From Candidatus Coatesiibacteriota bacterium (GTDB taxonomy: Bacteria; B130-G9): DNA of 18,751 bases. The translations under genes and the position numbers were made by a program. Shown piece by piece: positions 8,795-17,595 of this stretch. Below the pieces are notes generated by a model. That model was not told the DNA's origin, did not search any database, and worked only from the letters and a program-made list of their open reading frames with translations. The stretch lies in assembly GCA_016929465.1 (NCBI GenBank), contig JAFGIT010000239.1:1-18751 (forward strand), given 5' to 3'. Every line of letters starts with the position of its first letter. Positions within the stretch are counted from its first letter, which is position 1.

Positions 8795-8843
8795 AAGAAA
8801 GGGAGCGTACATGCCTCATGCGAGAGGCATCTGGTCTCGCTCC
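8795..8843 (-). terminator. Probable factor-independent terminator of the first subtilase gene
   Basis: On the minus strand the stem is GGAGCG, a 6-nt internal loop, ATGCCTC, a 6-nt loop, GAGGCAT, a short internal loop and CGCTCC, then CTTTCTT (8801-8795). Both stem parts pair perfectly (8802-8807 with 8838-8843, and 8811-8817 with 8824-8830). It begins about 50 nt past the subtilase stop codon. The T tract is interrupted by C, so efficiency may be moderate. Confidence 0.65.
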
Positions 8844-8891
8844 TCTTTGTTCCCTCTTCATTGCCCCTCTTCGAACGTCCCATCATGGATC

Positions 8892-11800
8892 TCATTCCGC
8901 ATCCTTGCAGCATCTGAAGCCGTAGGCGAGTTCGCGGCCCCATGGTTGAGGGGCGACACCCTGTCCCGATTCGCAGGTCGGATATTCGGGGTGGCCGTGG
9001 GTCGATCCGCCGGCCACGGAGTGCAGCATCCCCTGTTCATCAGTCACTAGCTCACGCACGTTCCCGAGCATGTCATGGACGCCAACTCTGGAGACACATC
9101 TATCGAATAGCCCGGTGATGACTGCACCATCCCGGCAGCTCCCCCAATCGTTGCAGGTGAGGAACTCCCAGGTGGTCCCGTACGGATAGATGTATCGTGT
9201 TTCGCCGAGGCTGCCCTTGCAGCCCGCCTGCCACTCCGTGATGGTGCAAAGCCTCTTGCCAGCTTGTGCGCAGGCGGAGACCGCCTCCATCGTGCTCTCG
9301 GGCTGCCAGGGAAGAACTCCTTTGACAGAGAGCGCAGCACCGAGCGACACTCCCCGGGAATATGCAGTCGCATCCGACCTGCTCGCCTCAAATATATCGA
9401 TGCAGAAGCTCCCCATGCTCGCCATGTCATCGCCGCATTCTCTCGCAGGCTCCATAACGATGGTCGAGGCAGTTGCCAGGAACTGCGAGCCGACTTCGTC
9501 GGTCAGGATCAGCCCCAGTTGATGCTCCCCATCGGTCAAGAATAGATGTCCGGGGCTCGCCGCTTCCGTAGTCTCCCCGTCGTCGAATATCCATAGCGGT
9601 GTCGATTTGAGGCTCGATAGGCCTGAGTTGTAGGAGAAGGTCTGATAGGAGTCGCCGGCGGGGCCCTCTAATACTATCTCGGCCGTGGGCGGCACGTAGG
9701 GCATAATCCTGACGTGGGCAACAGGACTGGAGACCAGATCGGTCGTCGCCGCATCCCGGAGCGCAGCTCCGACCGCAACATCTATCGGGGGAAGGTCCCC
9801 AGACAGCGGGATATCAACCAGGCCATCGACAAGGAACGATGAATGCGCCGGCAGAGTAAGCGTGTAAGAGTGCACGTCCTGACCGAGGTCCGGCAGGCCG
9901 AATCTCGAGCCTTCGACCTCGACCCAGGCGCTCGCGATGACGATTCGCTCCTCGCCGGGATTCGTGATACGGAAGTTGATGCGGAAGTTGTCGATCCCTG
10001 CTAGATAGGTTTCCTTCGTGGGCTCGATGGTGATCGATGGTTTCAGCGCTGGAGCGTCAGCGGCAAATCGCATGTCTGCTGAGCGCCCCCTGTATCCCCA
10101 TCCGGCGTTCCCGACGGGGGCCTGTTCCATGCTGAACATGAAATACCGACCCTCCATCGGCACACCGAGATCGAGAGTCCCGTCGTCATCGAAATCATCG
10201 ACCGAGATCTCGGCGTAGGAGCAAGTCCCCTCTAAATCGGCAGAGATAAGGACCGGCCAGCCCTCTAGAAGCCGCTTCTCGTCATCGATGGCGAAGACGC
10301 CCCTTGTGCTGCTGAAGAGAATATTCTGCTTGCCGTCGCCGTTCACGTCGCAAGCGATAGGGGGCTGGAGTCGATGTATCCCGGTCTCGAGCGGCCAGCC
10401 CGGCAATTCGTGTGCCGAAGCATCCAGCAGGTGGAGCATACCGCCCGTTCTTCCGGTTGCATTCAAGGATGGCGCGAACTCGACCAGGATGACCTCTAGA
10501 CTAGAATCTCCGTTCACATCCGCCAGGACCGGATGTGTCTCGAAGAGCGCGGCCCCATATTCGAATGGCCAACCCGGAAGAAGGCTGCCATCGAATCGCA
10601 ATGCAAATACTCTGTTACCGCCGACGGTTCCGAGCATTTCCGGCAGCCCGTCGCCGTCGATATCGCCGGCCGACACTTCTGGCGCGGGGCCAGACGGATT
10701 AATCTGCAGGCCCGGGAGCTCGTGAGGCCAGTCTGAAAGCGGCTCTCCCTCGCCATCTACGATATAGAATCCATTCTCCGCGAGGAAGCCGATCTCATCG
10801 CTCCCATCACCGTCGAAGTCCGCGACTGCTACGTTTCTGGAGAGGATGCGGTGAGAAAGAGGAAAGCCATCGAGCACGGTCCCATCCATCTTGAAGGCTC
10901 CGAGCCTTAGGTCATCTGTATTGTCATAAATCGTTGTATAGATAAGAAGAATCTGACGGCCGGAGTTGCCGCAGAGGTCGGCGGTCGAGACGCGGACCTT
11001 ATCGTAATAAATACTATTCTGTCCCCATAGTATCCAATCGACCAGATTCAGGATGCCTAATTCAGCATCGAAAACGTGAAGCTGTGTGGCGAAGTCGGAG
11101 AAGATGATCTCGTCCGCAAGATCGCCATCGATGTCCGCGACCGCGGGCGCGGAGGCACCGGGGACGACCGGTATTTCATCGATGAGCTCGCCTTGTGCTG
11201 TGAGCACGAAGTAGCTCATTGAGGTCGGGCAGAGTACCTCAGAGATGCCATCCCCATTAAGGTCCGCTTTGACGGGTGGATAGCCATACGCGTGATAGGC
11301 TGGTCCCGGCCAGCCATCCATCGGGAATATTGCGCTATTGACGAATGCGCTCAGCGTCATCCGTTGGGCAACCGTAATCTCGTCTGCAATCGCGTCTATC
11401 ACGAACTCGCATGCGTGGTTCGCCGGGCACTCATCAGGTATGGTGAAGACAAACGAGCCGACTTCACATCGCTTGATCTCCAGCGGTTTCATTCCGTCCA
11501 GATCGCATTCATCGGAGAGAATTGAGACCATCGGGTCTTCGCAGGACAGGACCAGGTGAACATCGGTCGCTGCTTTCCAGGTGTTCTCCAATTCGAAGAC
11601 CAGCTCGTACTCCGCATCGTCGCTGTAGTGTGGTCTGACCGCCCAGAAGAATGGCGAGAAAACGACCTCTGGCTCGGTCGAGAGCGCTGCATACGCATCC
11701 AACCGAGGGCCGGCCTCGTAACCGTTTCGCTCCCCGATTATATTCTCGCCTCGGGCGTCCACCGGTGTGCCGGTCGCGCGGAGATGTGCCTCACACATAT

Positions 11801-13064
11801 CCGGATCCCAGTCGGGGTGAACCGACCGCAAAAGGGCACCGACGCTCGCCGCGTGTGGGGTCGCGATCGAAGTGCCGCCTCCGGGGCCATATCCGCCATC
11901 GACAGTGCAGGTCATAGTGCCGTCGAGCGGTGCCGACACCTTCGCCCAGTGGCCGTAATTCGAACCCATCAGCACATCGTTCCTATCAGTTCCCGCGACC
12001 GACAGCACGCTCGGATACCCAGCGGGATAGAATGGCAAGAAAATCCCGAAATTGCCGGCTGCAGCGAACATCAAAAGGCCCTTTTCGCGTGCATATTCGA
12101 ACGCTGCCAATCCGGTCCTGCAGCAGAGATTTGTTCCGCCGATGCTCGCCTGCATCACCCCCGCTCCGTTATCGGCGGCATAGACGATGGCGTTCGCTGC
12201 CGTCATCTGATACGGCAAATATGAGTAGATGGTGACCATCACAGATGCGTCCCAGACCGCCCCTGCAATGCCGATGCCGTTGTTTGCCCTGGCGCCATAT
12301 ACCGATGAGCAGGCTACCCCGTGCCCGATTGAAAGCCATGGATCACTGATATCCGGGGTGTTTGCCCTGAAATTCCAGCCGTGGACGTCGCCTGGGAAGC
12401 CATTCGTGTCGTGCTCGGGCCCATTGGCCTCCTCCGGATTATCCCAAAGGGAGCCCATAAGATCGGGGTGGTCATCTGAATAGCCACTGTCGATCGTAGA
12501 GATAATGAGCTGGGTCGAGCCGGTCGATATCGCCCAGGCCTCCGGAAAGTGCATCTGCCGGAACGCGCTCTGCTCCGAGAAGAGCGGATCGTTCGGGACT
12601 ACGTAATCGTCAGTCGAGATCAGGCCGTATTCGGGCTCTGGCGGCTGGTAATTATCGCCGTAGTCGTAGGTCAGGTCGGCCACCGGCGGCAGGTCGAATA
12701 TCGGCTCCGCCCATTCGACGCCCGGAATTTTGCCTATCTGGTAGGCAGCGTTCAGCGCATTCTTCGACGGCTGAATGCTGAATTTATATATCAATGCGAG
12801 GTCGATGCCATCGCCGTCGGCCTCTCCTCGCCGCCCGTCCGGCTCTCTTCCGGGAAAGACCTGCTCGACCGGGCCACCGCCGAGTTTGACGCGAAATGCC
12901 TCGAGCTCATCGGGCACAAATGCGCCATCCGAGACGACTTTCGTGACACCTCGGACCGCCCTCGGCGAAAGCGCGACAGCGATTTCGGTGGCTTTGGCTG
13001 ACGCAAATGGGAGGAACAAGCATAGCAGGATGGAAAGAATTAAGCTGCTGGTGACTCGGTGCAT
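8892..13064 (-). CDS. Secreted subtilisin-like (S8) protease with FG-GAP propeller, PKD-like and FGE-sulfatase domains (copy 1)
   Basis: The product has 1390 residues. A signal peptide (about 1-23, cut near ASA) precedes a propeptide-like region ending in PGVEWAEP (114-121). The S8 domain (about 155-465) shows Asp192 in TIDSGYSDDHPDL, His248 in GHGVACSS, oxyanion Asn338 in AAAGNFG and Ser399 in GGGTSIATPHAAS, so the triad is complete. A beta-sandwich region (about 468-580) follows, then an FG-GAP/integrin-like propeller (about 581-1000) with Ca-binding-type loops such as DLNGDGISE, DIDGDGLPE and DVNGDGKQN and repeated GWP turns. Next are a CARDB-like module (1009-1122), a PKD-like domain (about 1145-1204) and a SUMF1-like domain (about 1209-1390) with MLGNVRELVTD and GFRCC. 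ATG at 13064 is chosen over an upstream TTG at 13094 because the signal peptide begins there and a Shine-Dalgarno sequence lies 8 nt before it. It is a tandem paralogue of the next gene upstream. Confidence 0.9.
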   Translation of the reverse strand: MHRVTSSLILSILLCLFLPFASAKATEIAVALSPRAVRGVTKVVSDGAFVPDELEAFRVKLGGGPVEQVFPGREPDGRRGEADGDGIDLALIYKFSIQPSKNALNAAYQIGKIPGVEWAEPIFDLPPVADLTYDYGDNYQPPEPEYGLISTDDYVVPNDPLFSEQSAFRQMHFPEAWAISTGSTQLIISTIDSGYSDDHPDLMGSLWDNPEEANGPEHDTNGFPGDVHGWNFRANTPDISDPWLSIGHGVACSSVYGARANNGIGIAGAVWDASVMVTIYSYLPYQMTAANAIVYAADNGAGVMQASIGGTNLCCRTGLAAFEYAREKGLLMFAAAGNFGIFLPFYPAGYPSVLSVAGTDRNDVLMGSNYGHWAKVSAPLDGTMTCTVDGGYGPGGGTSIATPHAASVGALLRSVHPDWDPDMCEAHLRATGTPVDARGENIIGERNGYEAGPRLDAYAALSTEPEVVFSPFFWAVRPHYSDDAEYELVFELENTWKAATDVHLVLSCEDPMVSILSDECDLDGMKPLEIKRCEVGSFVFTIPDECPANHACEFVIDAIADEITVAQRMTLSAFVNSAIFPMDGWPGPAYHAYGYPPVKADLNGDGISEVLCPTSMSYFVLTAQGELIDEIPVVPGASAPAVADIDGDLADEIIFSDFATQLHVFDAELGILNLVDWILWGQNSIYYDKVRVSTADLCGNSGRQILLIYTTIYDNTDDLRLGAFKMDGTVLDGFPLSHRILSRNVAVADFDGDGSDEIGFLAENGFYIVDGEGEPLSDWPHELPGLQINPSGPAPEVSAGDIDGDGLPEMLGTVGGNRVFALRFDGSLLPGWPFEYGAALFETHPVLADVNGDSSLEVILVEFAPSLNATGRTGGMLHLLDASAHELPGWPLETGIHRLQPPIACDVNGDGKQNILFSSTRGVFAIDDEKRLLEGWPVLISADLEGTCSYAEISVDDFDDDGTLDLGVPMEGRYFMFSMEQAPVGNAGWGYRGRSADMRFAADAPALKPSITIEPTKETYLAGIDNFRINFRITNPGEERIVIASAWVEVEGSRFGLPDLGQDVHSYTLTLPAHSSFLVDGLVDIPLSGDLPPIDVAVGAALRDAATTDLVSSPVAHVRIMPYVPPTAEIVLEGPAGDSYQTFSYNSGLSSLKSTPLWIFDDGETTEAASPGHLFLTDGEHQLGLILTDEVGSQFLATASTIVMEPARECGDDMASMGSFCIDIFEASRSDATAYSRGVSLGAALSVKGVLPWQPESTMEAVSACAQAGKRLCTITEWQAGCKGSLGETRYIYPYGTTWEFLTCNDWGSCRDGAVITGLFDRCVSRVGVHDMLGNVRELVTDEQGMLHSVAGGSTHGHPEYPTCESGQGVAPQPWGRELAYGFRCCKDAE

Positions 13065-13068
13065 AAGA

Positions 13069-13085
13069 GACTCTCCCTTCGAGTC
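13069..13085 (-). promoter_or_regulatory. Ribosome binding site inside a small hairpin, fixes the start at 13064
   Basis: The minus strand reads AGGGAG (13078-13073), 8 nt before ATG 13062-13064. It lies mostly in the loop of a potential 5-bp hairpin, GACTC (13085-13081) with GAGTC (13073-13069). The spacing equals that of the other two complete genes on this strand, which supports this start. Whether the hairpin affects translation is unknown. Confidence 0.6.
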
Positions 13086-13138
13086 CACAATCAAAAGGGC
13101 TCGGGAATCTTGCCGATTCAGACAATTCGATGTGTGTT

Positions 13139-13168
13139 AGTAACCCACAATCGTAAGGCCTCTGTCAA
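13139..13168 (-). promoter_or_regulatory. Candidate promoter for the first subtilase gene
   Basis: The minus strand has a perfect TTGACA (13168-13163), an 18-nt spacer and GTTACT (13144-13139), which matches TATAAT at only three positions. It would give a leader of about 65-70 nt. The weak -10 element keeps this tentative. The gap 13065-13298 contains no clear terminator for the upstream paralogue, so read-through is also possible. Confidence 0.3.
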
Positions 13169-13298
13169 CCGAATCTCAATCATCTACCGGAGAGACCCAA
13201 TCACGAGTCTCGCCTCCGTTACTCCGCGTTGTCTTCGAACTAGATCAGTATGGTCGTTATCTCATCGTCTGAGCGGCAACTAATTCATCCAGTCTCCC

Positions 13299-16200
13299 TT
13301 ATTCTGAATCCTTGCAACATCTAAAGCCATAAGCGAGAGCCCGGCTCCAGGGCTCTGATTCGATGTTCTGAGTGGTCCGGCAGTTCGGATAGGCGGGGTC
13401 GGAATATGTCGTCCCGCCCATGAAGGAGATTGGCGTGCCTGCGCCATCCGTGACGAGTTCTCGTATATTCCCGACCATGTCTTGAGCGCCGGCCCGGGAG
13501 ACACATCCTCCGAACTTGCCGGTCGTGGTGACACTGTCCATATATGTATAGAAATCGCTGCAGGCTTTGTATTGCCAGCTATTGCCGTAAGGATAATTGA
13601 GTCCGTTCGGCCCGAAACTGCCAGTGCATGCGGCAGTCCATTCATCCTGCGTGCAAAGCCTCTTTCCTGCCAATGCGCAAGCGAGGTGTGCTTCCTGTGC
13701 GGATGCTGGCTGCCAGGGTAGGACGCCGGGGATGGACCCGGCCGCCCCGTCCATGCTGCCGAAGTCGAATGCGGTCGCATCCGGGCGACTCGCCTCGAAG
13801 ATGTCGATGCAGAAGATGCCCATATTAGCCATCCCGTCGGGGCAAGAGCCGGCCTGCTCGATGACCATTGTCGATGCTGTGGCGAGGAACGAACCGCCGC
13901 GCTCGTCCGAGAGAATCAGAGCGATCGTATGCTCGCCGGGGGTATCGAATAGATGGCCTGGGCTCTGTGTGCTAGACGTCGCGCCGTCATCGAAGACCCA
14001 CAAAGGAGTTGGCTCGAGGCTCGATATACCGGAATTGAACGAGAACGTCTGCCAACTGGCGCCGATCAGACCTCCCAGGACGATATTCCCCGATGGCGGA
14101 ATGTAATTGTGTATGCGAACCGTCTCTGATGGCGTTGATAGCAGGGTGGCCGTGGATGAGTCCGCCAGCTCCGCGGCGATTACGATATCCATCGACGGGA
14201 TGTCCTCCGGGATGGGTATCTCGATGACATTCAGCAGCTCGATTGTTGAGTGCTCCGGCAACGTGAGTGTGAACGTACTCTCACCCAAAGAGAGCGAAGG
14301 CAGATAGAACCTCTCATCGAACGCCTCTACCCAGGCACTCGCGACGATGGTCCTCTCCGCTCCGGGATTCGCGATAATAATATCTGCCGAGAGGGTATCC
14401 ATCCCGGCAAAGAGGTCTCTTGAATGGAGGTGAATCGCGATGGACGGTGCAGCAGAGGCAGCAGACGAAGAATAACGCATGTCCGCCGAGCATCCCTTAT
14501 ATCCCCATTGCGCGGCGCCTTCCGTGATGCCGTCAAGCCTGAAGATGAAGTATCTGCCCTCGATCGGGATGCCGACTTCGAGCACCCCGTCACCGTCGAG
14601 ATCATCGATCGAGACCTGTTCATAGCAGCAGATGCCTGGTGCCTGCGGCGCAAGCGTTATCGGCCAACCGGGGAGGATATTCCCGGCCTCATCGGAGGCG
14701 AAAACGCCCTGGCTGCTCTTTATGAGTACATTCTGCTTGCCGTCGGCGTCTATGTCGCACGCAATCGGCGGCTGCAGCCTGTAGATGCCGGTATCGACCG
14801 GCCAGCCCGGAAGCTCTCGAGCGTTTTGGTCGATGACGTGGACTATTCCGCCGGTTCTATGGAGGGGGATGTCACCGACAATGAACCTCTCCGCGAGCAC
14901 GACCTCGCGTCCACCATCGCCATTGACGTCCGCGAGGACGGGCTGGGAAGCGAATAGCGCGGTTCCGCTCTGAAAGGGCCAACCAGGCAACAATGCGCCG
15001 TCGATGCCAAACGCGAAGACACGAGCATCTCCGAGCGTTCCGAGAACCTCCAGAATCCCATCACCATCGAGGTCTCCGGCGGAGACCATGACCACGGGTC
15101 CCTCGGGATTAAACTCGTAGCCGTCGATCGGGAAGGGCCAGCCGGGGAGCACCTCGCCGCGATTGTCAACGACATAGAAGGCCCCGGATGCGAAGAAAGC
15201 GAGCTCATCGAGCCCGTCCCCGTCGAGGTCCGCCGCTACGATATTCCCGGATTGGACGAAGAGGTCGATCGGAAAGCCATCCACGAAGCTCCCATCCATG
15301 TTCAATGCGCCGAGCATAGGCGTCGCCGAGGGATTGTCGGGATTAGGAGTTTTCACCAGAATCTGACGGCCGGAGTTGCCGCATAGGTTGGCGGTCGAAA
15401 CGATGCCGCTGGAATATCCGTAATACCCGCTGAGCGAGGACCAAGACCTGCCGTCGGTGATGGTCATCAGGCCGAGGTCCTGGTCGAATACTCGCACCTG
15501 GTGATAGGGGTCGAGGAATACTATCTCGTCCGCCAGATCTCCATCGAGATCGACCACTGCAGGAGAGTTCGAGCCAGATTTCACAGGTATCTCGTCGATC
15601 TTCTCGCCCGATATCGAGAAGACGTGACATGCCACACCTGTCGGGCAGACGATCTCGGGAATCCCGTCGCCATTTAGATCGGCGCGCATCGGGGGAAAGA
15701 GGTGTGGGTCGAGCTCTTCGCCCGGCCAGCCATCGAGCGCAGTCAATCCCCGATTTATCACGACATCGAGCGCGAACCGCTGAGGCTCTGATAGACCATC
15801 AGCATCCACCTCGAGTTGCAGAGCACAGGAATAATTCGCGGGGCAATCGGATGACACCTCGATGGTGAACGGGGCTGGCCCGCTCAAAACCTGGAGAGGC
15901 CGCATATCGCCCAGTGGACATGGACCGCCTGAAACTGAGACCATCGGATCATCGCAAAAGAGCGAAATCTGAACGTTGGACGCCCCCTTCCAGGTGTTCT
16001 CGAGGGCAAGGAATAGCTCGAAATTCTCGGGATCTTGCCCGCTCGAGGCAACAGGTCTCAAGAACCAGAATTTCGGTGAAAACTCTATCCTCGGCTCTGT
16101 CGAGAGCGCGCCATAAGCATCAACGCGGGGGCCTATCTCGAACGCGTTCCGTTCATTCCTGACGTTCTCGTTCAGTGGATTGGTCTGCACCGCAGTCGCG

Positions 16201-17507
16201 CGGATGTGGGCGTCGAGCAGGTCGGTGTCCCAGTCGGGATGGGCGGAGAGCGTGAGCGCTGCCACACCCGCTGCATAAGGATTTGAGATTGAGGTGCCGC
16301 CACCATAGCCGTAACCGCCATCAGGGGTGCAGGTCCTGCAGATATCCACTTCGAGGGGCGCCGACACATCGGTCCAGTCGCCGTAGTTCGTGCCCATCGG
16401 AACATCGTTCCTATCAACACCTGCGACACCGACGATCTCCTTGTATGCTGCCGGGTAATGTGGCTGAAAGATGCCAAAATTTGCCACGCCGGCATAGACC
16501 AAGAGCCCCTTTGATCGCGCGTATTGGACCATCGACTTCCCCGTCTTGCCGTAGTAGTCGGGCGACCCCATGCCCAGGTGCGCGACTCTCGCCCCATTGT
16601 CCGCCGCATAGACTGCGCTCTTTATGCCGTCCAGCTGTGGGATGTTCCAATCACGGATGCAAACCATGACCGTCGCGTCCCATAGCATCCCCGCGATGCC
16701 TATGCCGTTGTTGCCTCGGGCACTATATACGGAAGTGCAGCAGACACCATGATCCGCGCCCGGGTGGAAGCTGTCCCACACGTATGGGGTGTTCCCGGAA
16801 AAATTCCAGCCGTGAATGTCACCGATATAGCCATTTGTATCGCTCGGGCCGTTTGCCTCCTCCGGATTGTCCCACATCGATCCGATGAGGTCCTCGTGGC
16901 TATCTGTGTAGCCGCCGTCGATCCCGCAGATCACGACTTGCGTCGAGCCGGTCGATATCGACCATGCCTCCGGAAATCGCATCTGAACCAACGCTCCCTG
17001 GGTGCTGAAGAGCGGGTCGTTCGGCACGATATAATCGTCTGTTGACTCAAGGCCGAGCTCCAGCTCGCGTGGCGGGATGTCTTCGCCCGAGTATGTCTCG
17101 GGCCAGTCAAACTCCATTGCCTCGAGAAGCGGGTCCGCCCATTCCACGCCGGGCACCTTGCTGAGCCTGTAGGCCACGTCCAGAGGGTCCTCTGTTAGGG
17201 GGATGCTGAATTTGTATAAAAGCGTCAGGTCGGGGCAGTCAGGATCGAGGACCACTCCATCCCGCCTGTGTTTTGCCTGCTCAGGGAACAACTGTTCGAC
17301 CGGGCCGCCATCCAACCTCAGCCGAATCGCCTCGAGCTCCTTGAGCAAGAACTGGCCATCGACATCGAGCGGATCGAACTCCCGCACAACCTTGGACGAA
17401 AGCGCCACCACCATATCGCAAGCGGCAGCGGTTACCGTAAAAAATCCCAAAAACGTCACAAAGGCCAAAAGGCCGATCGCAAAGAGTGGGGCGACTCTTC
17501 GATACAT
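13299..17507 (-). CDS. Secreted subtilisin-like (S8) protease with FG-GAP propeller, PKD-like and FGE-sulfatase domains (copy 2)
   Basis: The product has 1402 residues and is co-linear with the downstream copy over its whole length. A signal peptide (about 1-29) and a propeptide ending PGVEWADP precede the S8 domain (about 160-470): Asp197 in GIDGGYTDSHEDL, His253 in DHGVCCTS, oxyanion Asn343 in GVANFG, Ser406 in GGGTSISNPYAAG. The Ser motif has Asn-Pro-Tyr where most subtilases have Ala-Pro-His. After a beta-sandwich region (about 472-588) comes an FG-GAP-like propeller (about 589-1010) with seven clear loops (DLNGDGIPE, DLDGDLADE, DLDGDGLDE, DLDGDGILE, DVNGDGGRE, DIDADGKQN, DLDGDGVLE) and one degenerate blade at about 705-717 (ANLCGNSGRQ). 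Then follow a CARDB-like module (1021-1136), a PKD-like domain (about 1157-1216, LWVFDDG and SPGHLF) and a SUMF1-like domain (about 1221-1402). It starts 88 nt after the stop of the propeller gene, so co-transcription is plausible. Confidence 0.9.
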   Translation of the reverse strand: MYRRVAPLFAIGLLAFVTFLGFFTVTAAACDMVVALSSKVVREFDPLDVDGQFLLKELEAIRLRLDGGPVEQLFPEQAKHRRDGVVLDPDCPDLTLLYKFSIPLTEDPLDVAYRLSKVPGVEWADPLLEAMEFDWPETYSGEDIPPRELELGLESTDDYIVPNDPLFSTQGALVQMRFPEAWSISTGSTQVVICGIDGGYTDSHEDLIGSMWDNPEEANGPSDTNGYIGDIHGWNFSGNTPYVWDSFHPGADHGVCCTSVYSARGNNGIGIAGMLWDATVMVCIRDWNIPQLDGIKSAVYAADNGARVAHLGMGSPDYYGKTGKSMVQYARSKGLLVYAGVANFGIFQPHYPAAYKEIVGVAGVDRNDVPMGTNYGDWTDVSAPLEVDICRTCTPDGGYGYGGGTSISNPYAAGVAALTLSAHPDWDTDLLDAHIRATAVQTNPLNENVRNERNAFEIGPRVDAYGALSTEPRIEFSPKFWFLRPVASSGQDPENFELFLALENTWKGASNVQISLFCDDPMVSVSGGPCPLGDMRPLQVLSGPAPFTIEVSSDCPANYSCALQLEVDADGLSEPQRFALDVVINRGLTALDGWPGEELDPHLFPPMRADLNGDGIPEIVCPTGVACHVFSISGEKIDEIPVKSGSNSPAVVDLDGDLADEIVFLDPYHQVRVFDQDLGLMTITDGRSWSSLSGYYGYSSGIVSTANLCGNSGRQILVKTPNPDNPSATPMLGALNMDGSFVDGFPIDLFVQSGNIVAADLDGDGLDELAFFASGAFYVVDNRGEVLPGWPFPIDGYEFNPEGPVVMVSAGDLDGDGILEVLGTLGDARVFAFGIDGALLPGWPFQSGTALFASQPVLADVNGDGGREVVLAERFIVGDIPLHRTGGIVHVIDQNARELPGWPVDTGIYRLQPPIACDIDADGKQNVLIKSSQGVFASDEAGNILPGWPITLAPQAPGICCYEQVSIDDLDGDGVLEVGIPIEGRYFIFRLDGITEGAAQWGYKGCSADMRYSSSAASAAPSIAIHLHSRDLFAGMDTLSADIIIANPGAERTIVASAWVEAFDERFYLPSLSLGESTFTLTLPEHSTIELLNVIEIPIPEDIPSMDIVIAAELADSSTATLLSTPSETVRIHNYIPPSGNIVLGGLIGASWQTFSFNSGISSLEPTPLWVFDDGATSSTQSPGHLFDTPGEHTIALILSDERGGSFLATASTMVIEQAGSCPDGMANMGIFCIDIFEASRPDATAFDFGSMDGAAGSIPGVLPWQPASAQEAHLACALAGKRLCTQDEWTAACTGSFGPNGLNYPYGNSWQYKACSDFYTYMDSVTTTGKFGGCVSRAGAQDMVGNIRELVTDGAGTPISFMGGTTYSDPAYPNCRTTQNIESEPWSRALAYGFRCCKDSE

Positions 17508-17515
17508 GATCATCT

Positions 17516-17521
17516 TCTCCT
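17516..17521 (-). promoter_or_regulatory. Ribosome binding site that selects the second ATG (17507)
   Basis: AGGAGA on the minus strand lies 8 nt before ATG 17505-17507 but only 2 nt before the first in-frame ATG at 17511-17513. Normal spacing therefore favours the inner ATG, giving a protein that begins Met-Tyr-Arg-Arg ahead of the hydrophobic signal core. The difference is two residues. Confidence 0.7.
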
Positions 17522-17595
17522 ATGAGTCTGGAATATCTTACCGTTGGATTTGATCTTCTCCCTCAGAGGTCCACGCGCCACCTGCCAGAAATACA

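Larger units (their letters stand above)
8434..8891. other. 458-bp intergenic region with three inverted-repeat structures, no gene seen
   Basis: This gap lies between the stop of the upstream subtilase gene (8892) and the start of the C25 gene (8433). It must hold the 3' end of one transcript and the leader of the next. Short open frames on both strands have no recognisable protein features and no convincing ribosome site. Structures seen are a terminator-like hairpin (8802-8843), a two-part stem-loop (8601-8644) and a long imperfect hairpin (8512-8566); a smaller hairpin GCAGAA/TTCTGC sits at 8775-8794. I found no convincing sigma-70 promoter; the best -35-like TTGACG (8567-8562, minus strand) has no good -10. 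Confidence 0.6.

Noticed and set aside
13189-13216. GGAGAGAC / GTCTC-gc-CTCC inverted repeat as terminator of subtilase copy 2
   Set aside because: The stem is bulged and no T tract follows on the minus strand.
17409-17420. Possible lipobox (Ala-Ala-Ala-Cys) at the end of the signal peptide of subtilase copy 2
   Set aside because: The paralogue has no Cys at this place and the usual Leu at -3 is absent, so cleavage by the ordinary signal peptidase is more likely.
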